From positions 1,178,001 through 1,242,000 of the forward strand of contig NZ_CP048409.1 of NCBI RefSeq assembly GCF_010448835.1: a DNA stretch of 64,000 bases, written 5' to 3'. The translations under genes were made by a program, and so were the position numbers. Source of the DNA: Draconibacterium halophilum. GTDB lineage: Bacteria; Bacteroidota; Bacteroidia; Bacteroidales; Prolixibacteraceae. The notes beneath the pieces were generated by a model that worked only from the letters and a program-made list of their open reading frames with translations, made no database searches and was not told the origin of the DNA. Every line of letters starts with the position of its first letter. The stretch's first letter is position 1. This document shows, piece after piece, positions 25,575 to 35,123 of the stretch.

Positions 25575-27317
25575 CTATAAACCGTCTTGCATCATTAAAG
25601 TCACTTCTTCAGCAGAAAGTGCTTTTTTGAATAAGTACAGTTCGTCCATTAAACTTTCGTCCGACTTGTGATCCCATCCGTTAAAACGTGGCGATCCCGA
25701 CATGATAGAAAGCAAGTCGCAGCCGGTCCAGTCAATTCCGGAGAAATCACCTTGTTTTACCTCAACACCATCAATGTAAACGCGTGCTTCAGTACCCGAA
25801 ATAGCAAATGCCATGTGTACCCAGTTGCCTGTGGTTGGATCAACATCGGCAGCCGCGCCACCATCGAACCACGAGTCTGCAGTTCCGTTACCGGCATTTA
25901 GTTTAAAACGTTGCATGCCACTGGCATTTTCACGGAAGAAGCGGAAACCACTTGCTCTGTCATTTTGCGCATCAGGATTGGCGGTATCTTCCGGTCCCAT
26001 TACCAAAATACCTGCGCGGTCAGGAGTTGCATTTATATTCATCCAGAAACTGGCACTGAATTCTTCACCCTGAACATCAACATCGGCAGTTGAAAAAGTA
26101 AGGTAAGCATCAGCCGCTCCCTGGTAGGCATCACCATCAACACCACCGCTATAATCAAATGATGGATTACCCACAACTGTTGCATCTTCGCTGCTAATAG
26201 CTTCTTTAAAATCACCATTAAAATCCATGTAGAAAGAAGCTTGTTCCTTCAGCATTATAGTGTGAACTTCGTCCTGGGTAAGTGCGGTATTAAAAATACG
26301 CAGTTCATCCATTAAACTTCCGTCTGACAGGTGATCCCATCCGGTCCAGTTTGGAGCACCCGACATAATTGAGATTACATCGCAATCTGTCCAGTCAATT
26401 CCACTGAAGTCTCCTCCTTTTACCAATTCTCCATTGATGTAAACTTCTGCGCTCGTTTCTGAAATACTAAATGCAAAGTGTGTCCATTCGCCGGTATTTG
26501 GCTCAACATCGGCAGCTGCACCACCATCAAACCAGCTATCAGCAGTGCCGTTACCTACATTCAATTTAAAGCGTTGTTTACCGCTTGCATTTTCGCGGAA
26601 GAAACGGAACCCTTTTGAACGGTCGTTATTGTTATCGGCTGGAGGAGCTACTACAAGAATTCCTGCTCTGTCCATACTGTTATCAACTTTCAGCCAGAAA
26701 CTTGCACTAACTTCAGTTGCTCCCTGCAGAATTGTTGTAGGGAATGTGAGGTACGAATCAGCAGCACCGCTGTAAGCAGTTCCTTTCTGAATACCGTCAG
26801 CAAATGTAGGATTTCCAACTTTTGTTGCCAGTTGAAGGCTGTTCATTTCGCGGAATTCGTTGTTAAACGGCATGTAGAAAATTTCGCCTTCGTATTGCGG
26901 TACGTATGGTGGCGATTTTGCAAAGTTTACAGTTGCCGTTGTCGTTTTTCCGTCGAGGTCGGTGGCAGTAACACTTAATACGTGCGAGCCTGTTGTAACA
27001 TTATCGTATGTATAAGTTCGCATTGCCACGCGGTAATCCATAAACTCCGAATAGCTGGCAATTTCTGCGCCGTCGATATTCACCGAAATGGATCCGATTT
27101 CAATATCGTCACGCACTTCAAAATCAATATCAACTGAGGCAATAGCATCGTTGGTCTGAATTTCGTAACCTTCGGGCGGAAAGTTAATGGTTACCTGAGG
27201 AGCTGTTTCATCAGCTCCCGGATCTACAGCAGATATTCCATCGATGTAGTTTTGATCGCATGCATTGAAAGCAAAAAGGATCAATGCAAGTAAAAATATT
27301 TTATTATAAGTCTTCAT
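25575..27317 (-). CDS. Surface glycan-binding lipoprotein with two LamG-like domains
   Basis: A 580-residue lipoprotein (ILFAFNACDQNY) in the SusE/F position. An Ig-like module (about residues 35-135, PQVTINFPPEGYEIQ) is followed by two tandem concanavalin-A-like LamG modules (about 145-360 and 360-575). The two modules are close repeats: both contain NGTADSWFDGGAAADV, FRFFRENASGKQRFKLN or its variant, and GWDH-SD-SLMDEL. The protein very probably binds the target glycan at the cell surface and hands it to SusCD. It starts 12 bases after susD stops. Such double-LamG proteins are found in many Bacteroidota loci, so they do not fix the substrate. Confidence 0.85.
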   Translation of the reverse strand: MKTYNKIFLLALILFAFNACDQNYIDGISAVDPGADETAPQVTINFPPEGYEIQTNDAIASVDIDFEVRDDIEIGSISVNIDGAEIASYSEFMDYRVAMRTYTYDNVTTGSHVLSVTATDLDGKTTTATVNFAKSPPYVPQYEGEIFYMPFNNEFREMNSLQLATKVGNPTFADGIQKGTAYSGAADSYLTFPTTILQGATEVSASFWLKVDNSMDRAGILVVAPPADNNNDRSKGFRFFRENASGKQRFKLNVGNGTADSWFDGGAAADVEPNTGEWTHFAFSISETSAEVYINGELVKGGDFSGIDWTDCDVISIMSGAPNWTGWDHLSDGSLMDELRIFNTALTQDEVHTIMLKEQASFYMDFNGDFKEAISSEDATVVGNPSFDYSGGVDGDAYQGAADAYLTFSTADVDVQGEEFSASFWMNINATPDRAGILVMGPEDTANPDAQNDRASGFRFFRENASGMQRFKLNAGNGTADSWFDGGAAADVDPTTGNWVHMAFAISGTEARVYIDGVEVKQGDFSGIDWTGCDLLSIMSGSPRFNGWDHKSDESLMDELYLFKKALSAEEVTLMMQDGL

Positions 27318-27329
27318 GTTTTGTAGTTT

Positions 27330-28859
27330 TTATTGAATTCCTTCTTCCAGTTGTGGTAACTCAGCTACCTGATCGGCCGGGAATGGCAGATAGGCTTTGT
27401 CCATTGTAAAAGTTTTACCTTCATGCGAGAGCTCACTGGTGTTTTCAGTACGCACCATGTCGTAATAGCGAATGCCCCATTCCATTGCCAGTTCGGCAAA
27501 TTTTTCGTCGAGTACATCTTGTGTGGTAACACCCGATAGGTTGGTTAATCCGGCGCGTGCACGAACCATGTTTACCGCATCGTCAGCGCTCATTGAGCCG
27601 GCGTTTGCTCCACGAGTGATGGCTTCGGCATACATCAGCAACATTTCTGAGTAACGGATAACAATAAAGTTTTTATTACTTCCATAGGATGTTCTTCCGG
27701 GAACCAATTCAGTGGAAGGTTGGCTGTGTTTTCCACTCACAAAATTCATGCGGGCGTTGTTATTAAAAATATCGCCTTCGCGGTTGGTATTGCTAATCCA
27801 TTCCGGAATATCGCCATAATCATTTCTCAACTCGGTAATTCCATCGGGTGTGAAAATTACACTGGTTTCCAGTCGTACAACTTCACCTCTGTCGAGCATG
27901 AATTCGATGTACTTCATGGTAGGCTCATAGAATCCCCAGCCGGCGCCAGCACCTGTTACAACGGGTGTCCATCCGCCAATTCCAAACGGTGCAAATAAGA
28001 AACCGAAACGGTCGCCTTCTCCCTGGTTGAAATCAGAATATTGGAATTCCATAATGTTTTCATCGTCCAATTTACCGGCCTTTTTAAAGAGGTGGTAAAA
28101 ATCGTCAGCCAATTGAAACTCGCCGGAGTTAATAATTTGCGAAGTTGCATTTACCACTCCCTGGTAATCTTCCATTTCCTGGTAAGCTAAAGCCTGAATT
28201 GCGTAGGCTGTATAGCTTGTCATTCCTCCCGGAATATCGGTACGTTTGTTTGGATGTACATCAGGAAGGTTTGGAATGGCGTCACTCATTTCATCCACAA
28301 TGTATTGCATCACTTGTGCTTTATTGCTTAACGGAGTATTTTGAATATTATCCAAATCGTCGATTATAATACAACCACCAAAAGTTCGTGCAACGTTCAG
28401 GTATAAATAAGCACGCATAACACGACATTCGGCAATATACTGATCGGCCATTGCATCGTTACCTGATGCTTCGCGGTACTTATTAATCTCATCGATTGCA
28501 GTAAAAATATTTACAATATCGTTGTAGTGTTGCTGCCAAACCGAATTGGCATTCCAGTGGCTAGCCATATAAGTAAAATTATCCTGTTCGGTCATAGGAA
28601 CCTGATCGCCGGCAGCGTTTACATCATCGCCACGAATTCCCAGTGTTAATGGTTCTTCCCATGCACGGGTATAAAAGCCATAATAAGCTCCCAGAAGTGG
28701 TAGGTCCATATCTTCGGCAATGGTGTAATCCACATCGCTCGTAAACGATTCGTTTTCAAATGGTTCATCCAATTTGTCGGTACATCCTATTCCCGATACC
28801 AATAGCAGCCCGCTTAAAAATACGGGTGCAAAATATTTTATTAATAGTTTCTTCTTCAT
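27330..28859 (-). CDS. susD: SusD/RagB-like nutrient-binding lipoprotein
   Basis: A 509-residue outer-membrane lipoprotein (LLLVSGIGCTDKLDEP) with the SusD fold. N-terminal TPR-like helices include IFTAIDEINKYREASGNDAM and AECRVMRAYLYLNVARTFGG; the C-terminal half has RYSEMLLMYAEAITRG, DAVNMVRARAGLTNLSG and EWGIRYYDMVRTENTSE. It caps the SusC porin and binds glycan. The gene lies 12 bases after susC and is part of the same transcript. Confidence 0.95.
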   Translation of the reverse strand: MKKKLLIKYFAPVFLSGLLLVSGIGCTDKLDEPFENESFTSDVDYTIAEDMDLPLLGAYYGFYTRAWEEPLTLGIRGDDVNAAGDQVPMTEQDNFTYMASHWNANSVWQQHYNDIVNIFTAIDEINKYREASGNDAMADQYIAECRVMRAYLYLNVARTFGGCIIIDDLDNIQNTPLSNKAQVMQYIVDEMSDAIPNLPDVHPNKRTDIPGGMTSYTAYAIQALAYQEMEDYQGVVNATSQIINSGEFQLADDFYHLFKKAGKLDDENIMEFQYSDFNQGEGDRFGFLFAPFGIGGWTPVVTGAGAGWGFYEPTMKYIEFMLDRGEVVRLETSVIFTPDGITELRNDYGDIPEWISNTNREGDIFNNNARMNFVSGKHSQPSTELVPGRTSYGSNKNFIVIRYSEMLLMYAEAITRGANAGSMSADDAVNMVRARAGLTNLSGVTTQDVLDEKFAELAMEWGIRYYDMVRTENTSELSHEGKTFTMDKAYLPFPADQVAELPQLEEGIQ

Positions 28860-28871
28860 GTCTTAAAGTGT

Positions 28872-31800
28872 TTAGAATTTTAGATTTACACCAATTGTAT
28901 AGACGGCCGGAACCGGGTAAAACTGACGATCGATACCGTTTGATATTTCAGGATTAAATCCGTTATACTTAAATACCGTAAGCGGCTTTTCTGCAGTTAC
29001 AAATACTCTGGCATCGGGCATTCCGGCGCCAAACAGCTTTTTGCCGTCAATGTTATAGGCCAACTGAATATTCTGGATGCGAAAGAAGTTTCCATCTTCC
29101 ACCAGGTAATCGCTAAAGTTTTGATTCCATCCGCGGCGTAATGCCGAAGCTGATGGGTATTTATTCGATGTTCCTTCACCTGTCCATAAGCCGTTTGCCA
29201 AATCTGCGTCGATGTTGGTATCGTTTGTCCAGATGATCTCACCACGTTTACGGTTCAGAATTTTATTTCCGGTTTGCCCCATAATGTTCATCGAGAATTC
29301 GAAGTCTTTATAGTTCAGCCCAATAAATCCACCGTACGAGAAAGTTGGTATGTACGAACCAAGGAATACTTTGTCGTCGTCATTGATTACATCATCGTTG
29401 TTTTGGTCCACATATTTGAAATCGCCGGGAACCAGCGAGTTATCGACAGCAACAGGATCAGCACTAATTTCCGATTCGTTTTGGTAGATTCCGGCAACTT
29501 CGTAGCCATAGAACGAAAGCAGTGGCTCACCCACCTGCGACCGTTGTCTGAACTCAGCCTGACCTCCATTAATATAGGATTGTCCGTAAAGGTCGCGCAC
29601 TTCGTTTTTAAGTGTCGAGAAATTACCTCCAACAGTATAGCTAAAGTCTTTGTTAATTTCGTTTCTCCAGGTAACTGCCAGTTCCAGTCCCGAGTTACGA
29701 ATTGTTCCGACGTTACGCAAAACACTTCCCGACTGTAATTTTAGGCTTACCGGAATGGCAGCGTCTTCAGTGTCGCGAATAAAGTAATCGGCGTCTATAC
29801 TCAGTCGGTTGTCAAACAATTCGGCATTTAAACCAACATTTGTACCGGTTACAGTTTCCCAACCTAAATAGCCAAATGTACTGGTTGTTGTTGTTCCGTC
29901 AACCTGCATATCGTCGATGGCCAAATAAACCGGATTGGTTGTATTTGCTCCATCCTGGCGGGCAATTTTATCGTTGCCCAGTTTTCCCCAGCCACCTCTT
30001 AGTTTTAGGTAGTTGAGAATACCGGTATTATCCATAAAGCTTTCTTCAGAAACCACCCAACCTAAACCAAAGGCCGGGAAAGTTCCCCATTTCTCCTGGT
30101 ACTTTTGCGTTCCTTCCTGACGGATGGTAAAATAGGCAATGTATTTATTACTGTAGTTGTATGAAATACGTCCGAAATACGAGATTCCATAAAGACGCTC
30201 TCCATTGTCGCCTACTTGTTTTGAAGTCTCCGACTGCGACTGGTTAATGTACCAGGCATTTTCGTTTAGCGGAATATCTTCGGCAGAACCACCCAGATAG
30301 TCGTACCACTCATCGCGGAATGACATACCTGCCATAGCCGAAACATTGTGGTCGCCAAAACTATTTGTATAGGTTAATGTGTTATCAAAGAAATGATTCA
30401 CATTGGTTGTTCTTGATGATGAAATGGTCGACAAACTTCGTCTTGTTGAATTGGTAATGTAATAAGGCAAGCCAACACTACGGGCTTTCAGAAACATCAT
30501 CGACGAATTGTAGGTACTTTTAAATTTCAGCATATTTGGCAGTAGCTCAACTTCGGCATAAATACCGGCAAGCACTTTTCGGATATCCTGACGCGAATCA
30601 TTATAAGCAAGACTTAAAAACGGGTTTTGCGAACCGCGGTAGTCCAACAGCTGGGCACTTGAATAATTACTTGGGTAATCAATTCCTTGCGCTACCAAAT
30701 CTTCGTAATTCTGTTCGTCATAAACGGGCAATATCGGAACAGCATGATACGCACTGAACCAGGCAGAACTACTCGCTATGTAACGCGTTCCGTTACTAAC
30801 ATTGAAGTTAACGCCGGTCTTAAGCCAGTCATTTGCCTGGTGATCGATAGAAGCACGAATATTCATCCTTTTGTACGAATCTTCAGCTTCCAGCAAACCT
30901 TCCTGATCGTAGTAATTAATACCCATTGAGTAAGATGTTTTATCATTACCACCTAAAACAGAAACCGAGTGGTTTTGCTGGCGGGCATGCGATTTCATAA
31001 TCTCGGCATACCAGTCGGTATTAACGTTTGGCACATTTGGATTTACCCGGCTACGGCCATAGCGCTGCATGGCATTTTCGACAAAACTAATATCGGCTGC
31101 CGAACCGGTTTGGTAAACGTAATCAACAAATTGTTCGGCATTGGCCATTTGCATAACGTTTTGCGGAACCTGGATACCATAGTATCCTTCGTAAGTAATA
31201 CTTGTTTTCGTGTTTAACGCACCTTTTTTGGTGGAAATAAGTACCACTCCGTTGGCCGCCCTAACACCATAAATTGCCGATGCCGATGCATCTTTTAAAA
31301 CCGATAAGGTTTCAATGTCTGATGGGTTAAGGAAATCGATGTTGTCGAAATACATTCCATCAACAACATAAAGAGGCGATGAGTTACTACTGCTTGGGAA
31401 AGACCCAACACCACGAATACGAACTGTAGGCTCGCCACCGGGTGCTCCGGAGTTTACGATTTGTACACCGGCAACCTTCCCCTGCAACGCCTGCATGGCT
31501 TGTCCGCTTGGTGTTTTTGCCAGTTCTTCCGATTTAACAGTTGAAATGGATGAGGTAAGGTCTTTTACCTTGATCTCACCATATCCAACTACTACAACTT
31601 CTTCAAGGCCAACTACATCCTCCTGTAGCTGAATGTTGATTGTGCCTGATTGTTGTGGTTTAATTTCCTGTGAAAGAAAACCAATGTAACTAAATACTAC
31701 AGTGGCTCCCTCTTTAACCGACAATGTATAATTGCCGTCAATGTCTGTAACAACTCCGTTAGTTGTTCCTCTTTCCAAAACGGATACTCCCGGCAGAGTT

Positions 31801-31904
31801 ATTCCGCTTGCATCAACCACTGTACCGGAGATAGAAATTCTATCCTGGGCAAATAGGGTTGAAAACGAAAAAAGGAGAAATACAATAAAGAATGTTTTTC
31901 GCAT
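28872..31904 (-). CDS. susC: SusC/RagA-like TonB-linked outer-membrane transporter
   Basis: A 1010-residue TonB-dependent transporter. After a signal peptide (FIVFLLFSFSTLFAQ), a carboxypeptidase-regulatory-like domain (about residues 25-110, SISGTVVDASGITLPGVSVL) is followed by the plug (about 115-225, with VVVGYGEIKVKDLTSSISTV and ASASAIYGVRAANGVVLIST) and a long 22-strand barrel ending in YPVPAVYTIGVNLKF. It imports oligosaccharides with SusD. No N-terminal STN domain is present, so it is not of the anti-sigma signalling type; control more likely comes from the divergent regulator. It is the first gene of the locus. Confidence 0.96.
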   Translation of the reverse strand: MRKTFFIVFLLFSFSTLFAQDRISISGTVVDASGITLPGVSVLERGTTNGVVTDIDGNYTLSVKEGATVVFSYIGFLSQEIKPQQSGTINIQLQEDVVGLEEVVVVGYGEIKVKDLTSSISTVKSEELAKTPSGQAMQALQGKVAGVQIVNSGAPGGEPTVRIRGVGSFPSSSNSSPLYVVDGMYFDNIDFLNPSDIETLSVLKDASASAIYGVRAANGVVLISTKKGALNTKTSITYEGYYGIQVPQNVMQMANAEQFVDYVYQTGSAADISFVENAMQRYGRSRVNPNVPNVNTDWYAEIMKSHARQQNHSVSVLGGNDKTSYSMGINYYDQEGLLEAEDSYKRMNIRASIDHQANDWLKTGVNFNVSNGTRYIASSSAWFSAYHAVPILPVYDEQNYEDLVAQGIDYPSNYSSAQLLDYRGSQNPFLSLAYNDSRQDIRKVLAGIYAEVELLPNMLKFKSTYNSSMMFLKARSVGLPYYITNSTRRSLSTISSSRTTNVNHFFDNTLTYTNSFGDHNVSAMAGMSFRDEWYDYLGGSAEDIPLNENAWYINQSQSETSKQVGDNGERLYGISYFGRISYNYSNKYIAYFTIRQEGTQKYQEKWGTFPAFGLGWVVSEESFMDNTGILNYLKLRGGWGKLGNDKIARQDGANTTNPVYLAIDDMQVDGTTTTSTFGYLGWETVTGTNVGLNAELFDNRLSIDADYFIRDTEDAAIPVSLKLQSGSVLRNVGTIRNSGLELAVTWRNEINKDFSYTVGGNFSTLKNEVRDLYGQSYINGGQAEFRQRSQVGEPLLSFYGYEVAGIYQNESEISADPVAVDNSLVPGDFKYVDQNNDDVINDDDKVFLGSYIPTFSYGGFIGLNYKDFEFSMNIMGQTGNKILNRKRGEIIWTNDTNIDADLANGLWTGEGTSNKYPSASALRRGWNQNFSDYLVEDGNFFRIQNIQLAYNIDGKKLFGAGMPDARVFVTAEKPLTVFKYNGFNPEISNGIDRQFYPVPAVYTIGVNLKF

Positions 31905-32211
31905 AACTTTAAAATTTGAATTAGTTTGATCTCAAAGTTACGCTGACATTGAGGAGGGAAACAATCAAATAGACACACTATTGATACTTTCGGCGAAAGT
32001 GAATCGCTTTAACAACCTCATCATTACCTCATCTTGTAAAAGAAACAATAATTGTAAGTAGTTGTAAAACAGGGTTTAAAATGGTGTTTTGTTTATGGAT
32101 TCTTTTTATTTTTTTATACATTTAATTTTATTTATTTCACAAAAAATGGGGTTTGGAGTAGAACCCAGAAGAATTGTATCAATTTATCATCTGTTAAATC
32201 ATTAACATTCG
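31905..32211. promoter_or_regulatory. Divergent promoter region between susC and the regulator
   Basis: On the minus strand TAACTTTG (31933-31940) matches the TAnnTTTG -7 consensus 29 bases before susC, with a TTG (31962-31964) about 21 bases upstream as a -33 candidate. This is the best promoter in the window. The rest is AT-rich and would hold operator sites for the regulator. No clear inverted repeat was recognised. Confidence 0.6.
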
Positions 32212-35046
32212 ATGCTTGGAACCGGAACAAAATCGATCGTAGGCACCATCTTTTTGGTTATTTGGGCTATCACTTCTCTGGCTTTGGAAGAAGAAACGGG
32301 AGTGGTAAAATTCGACCAAACCATATATAAAGGAGCCCGGCAAAACTGGGGCGTTAGTATTGCCAACAACGGCATCATTTATTTTGCCAATCATTCGGGG
32401 CTTCTTTCGTTCGACGGAACCAACTGGACGATGAACAGGTTACCAAACAATACCATTGTACGATCGGTTAAAGCGGTTGCCGACTCGGTTGTTTACACTG
32501 GCGGATACAGGGAACTGGGCTTTTGGAAAACAACACCTACCGGAGAACTGGTCTACGAGTCGCTTAACCAGGAAGCCAAATCATTTCTTGAAGAAAACCC
32601 CAACCTGGAGATTTGGAACATCGCTGTAAAAGATGATTACGTTTACTTTCAATCCTTTAATAAAATTCTGGCTTATCATAATGATAGTGTTTTCTCGCTG
32701 CATCTTGATGGGGGTATCTCGGTAATGAATCAGGTTGAAGATCGTATTTTGGTTTCTGTCAGGGATAATGGCATATGGGAAGTTGAAAACGATAATGTAG
32801 AACGAATTATATTCGACGATGCGTTAATTGGTACAACGGTTAAATTTATTATTTCTGCCGACAACGAAAAGCTGCTGATTGGTACAGCCGACAGAGGAAT
32901 TTTTCTTTGGGATGGAAATGTGCTGAAACAATGGAATGAAGAATGGACCTCGTATTTTATCGAGAACGAATTAAACAGGGCCTGTCGAACCAAAACCGGA
33001 CAATATATTATTGGTTCGCTGGTTGACGGAATTGTGGCATTTGACGGTTTTGGAAAACTGATAACAAAAGTAAATTCGAGAAATGGTCTTCCGAATAACA
33101 CGGTGTTGGGCATTGCAACCGACGAACGAGAGAATACCTGGCTGGCACTCGATATTGGAATTGGTTTTGTTGCCGACAATCCCAATAAAAGTTTTGTGGT
33201 TAAAAAGCTACCAGGAGCGGGCGCTATATACTCGACCGCCATTTTCGAGAACAATCTGTTCCTTGGTACGAACCAGGGTTTGTTTAAAGGATCGCTTGAT
33301 TTGGATAATGATGATATTAAACTTGTTCAGGGCACGCAGGATCAGATATGGGATCTGAAAGTAATTGACGACGAGCTATTAATAGGGCACAACCAGGGGA
33401 GTTTTGTGCTAAAGAATGGGGTAAAAAGAGTTATCTCATCTGAAGGAGGAGCATTCAATTTTGTGCAGGATCCGTTTCATCCCGACTTGCTTTTGCAATC
33501 TACCTACAACCGCATTGTTGTATACAACAAAACCAACGACGGAATAGCGTTTCGAAACTACATCGAGCATTTTAGTAATCTGATCCGTTATATTGAATTC
33601 GATCATTTAGGAAATATCTGGGCCAGCCACATGCACCGAGGAATTTTTAAAATTCAAGTGGATGAAGAACGGACAAAAGCAGTGGGCGAACCTGAATATT
33701 TCGGAGAGGAGACATTTGGGAAAGACCATTCCATACATGTTTTTAAAATTGAAAAACGTATTGTTTTTACTACCGGCGAAAAATTATATACCTTCGACGA
33801 TCTTACAAATTCTATTCTCCCATACGATACTTTAAATGTAAATTTGGGGAAATATGCAGCAGCCAACCGAATTGTTAAAGCTCCTGATAATTATTACTGG
33901 TTTATCGAGTCATCATCAATCGGTTTGTTTTCCATTGTACAAAACGATGTGAAACTGATTAAAGAGTTTCCGACTTCGTTGTTTAACGATCCGTTGTTGG
34001 TTGAAGGTTTCGAAAATATACTTCCTGGAAATGAATATACCGGAATTTTGTGTTTGCAAAACGGGCTGGCTTTTCTTGATGCTTCGGTGAGCGATTCAGC
34101 CACAAGTATGATTGGGCGTTACGCGCCAGAGGTGAGAACGATTGAGCTGCAACGTAATGGCGGTAGATCGGTATTTTTGCCACTTAACACCAATAAAACC
34201 GAGATTAAGAACACGCTGAACAACGTAAAATTCCGCTTCTCTTTTCCTATGCTCAATGAATTTCCGGTATCATACAAGTATTTTTTAAGGGGCTTGCATC
34301 AGGGCTGGTCGGAAAGTGTGGCGAACCCCGAATTTCAGTTTGAAAGATTACCGCGCGGAGACTATCAGCTACAAGTAAAAGCTGTTGATATTTGGGGTAA
34401 CGAAAGCCAGCTTTATACCTTTGATTTTAAAATTCTGCCAGCACTATTGGGCACAAAGCTTGCCATATTTATTTACATGTTCATTTTAATCGGAGCGCTT
34501 TTATTGTTCCGAAGGTGGGGAGTGAAACAAACCCGAAAAAAAGAACAGCTAAGACTTGAAAAGCGCGAACGCGAAATTATACGGCTGAGAAATGACAAAC
34601 TGCGAGACGAAGTACAGTTTAAGAGCAAAGAATTAGCAAACTCAACAATGGCGATTATTCGAAAGAATGAATTTTTGCTTGATTTAAAAAATATAGTGAG
34701 AAAACAGAAGAACGAGCTGGGATCGCGCTACCCAGATAAATATTACAATTATCTCAATAATAAAATAGACAAGAATATTTCGAGTAGGGATGATCGTCAG
34801 ATTTTTGAGAATAATTTTGAGCGGGCACACGAACAGTTTTTCCAGAAAATGAAGAATAAATATCCTGACCTCACATCGAGCGACCTGCAACTTTGTGCTT
34901 ATCTGCGAATGAATTTGTCGTCGAAGGAAATTGCACCACTACTTGGGATTTCAATTCGCGGCGTTGAAAACCATCGTTATAAGTTAAGGAAAAAGCTCAA
35001 ACTGGAACCCGAGGATTCGCTCACCGATGTTATGTTTTCGGTTTAA
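32212..35046 (+). CDS. Membrane-bound propeller sensor with LuxR-type HTH (locus regulator)
   Basis: A 944-residue protein. An N-terminal signal or anchor (TIFLVIWAITSLALEE) leads to a beta-propeller of the two-component-regulator type (about residues 30-640, with GVVKFDQTIYKGARQNWGVS and NGLPNNTVLGIATDERENTW), a Y_Y_Y domain (about 690-760, PVSYKYFLRGLHQGWSESV), one transmembrane helix (about 763-783) and a coiled coil. The C-terminal LuxR-type helix-turn-helix includes LTSSDLQLCAYLRMNLSSKE and ISIRGVENHRYKLRKKLKL. There is no kinase or receiver domain, so glycan sensing in the periplasm would reach DNA directly. Divergent placement from susC suggests it controls the polysaccharide locus. 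Confidence 0.88.
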   Translation: MLGTGTKSIVGTIFLVIWAITSLALEEETGVVKFDQTIYKGARQNWGVSIANNGIIYFANHSGLLSFDGTNWTMNRLPNNTIVRSVKAVADSVVYTGGYRELGFWKTTPTGELVYESLNQEAKSFLEENPNLEIWNIAVKDDYVYFQSFNKILAYHNDSVFSLHLDGGISVMNQVEDRILVSVRDNGIWEVENDNVERIIFDDALIGTTVKFIISADNEKLLIGTADRGIFLWDGNVLKQWNEEWTSYFIENELNRACRTKTGQYIIGSLVDGIVAFDGFGKLITKVNSRNGLPNNTVLGIATDERENTWLALDIGIGFVADNPNKSFVVKKLPGAGAIYSTAIFENNLFLGTNQGLFKGSLDLDNDDIKLVQGTQDQIWDLKVIDDELLIGHNQGSFVLKNGVKRVISSEGGAFNFVQDPFHPDLLLQSTYNRIVVYNKTNDGIAFRNYIEHFSNLIRYIEFDHLGNIWASHMHRGIFKIQVDEERTKAVGEPEYFGEETFGKDHSIHVFKIEKRIVFTTGEKLYTFDDLTNSILPYDTLNVNLGKYAAANRIVKAPDNYYWFIESSSIGLFSIVQNDVKLIKEFPTSLFNDPLLVEGFENILPGNEYTGILCLQNGLAFLDASVSDSATSMIGRYAPEVRTIELQRNGGRSVFLPLNTNKTEIKNTLNNVKFRFSFPMLNEFPVSYKYFLRGLHQGWSESVANPEFQFERLPRGDYQLQVKAVDIWGNESQLYTFDFKILPALLGTKLAIFIYMFILIGALLLFRRWGVKQTRKKEQLRLEKREREIIRLRNDKLRDEVQFKSKELANSTMAIIRKNEFLLDLKNIVRKQKNELGSRYPDKYYNYLNNKIDKNISSRDDRQIFENNFERAHEQFFQKMKNKYPDLTSSDLQLCAYLRMNLSSKEIAPLLGISIRGVENHRYKLRKKLKLEPEDSLTDVMFSV

Positions 35047-35123
35047 TAGCGTGAGTTTTATTCTAAAATGATTTTTACAGAAAGTTTTAATTGCTGCACT
35101 ACCGCTGCACGGAGTTTCAGTTA

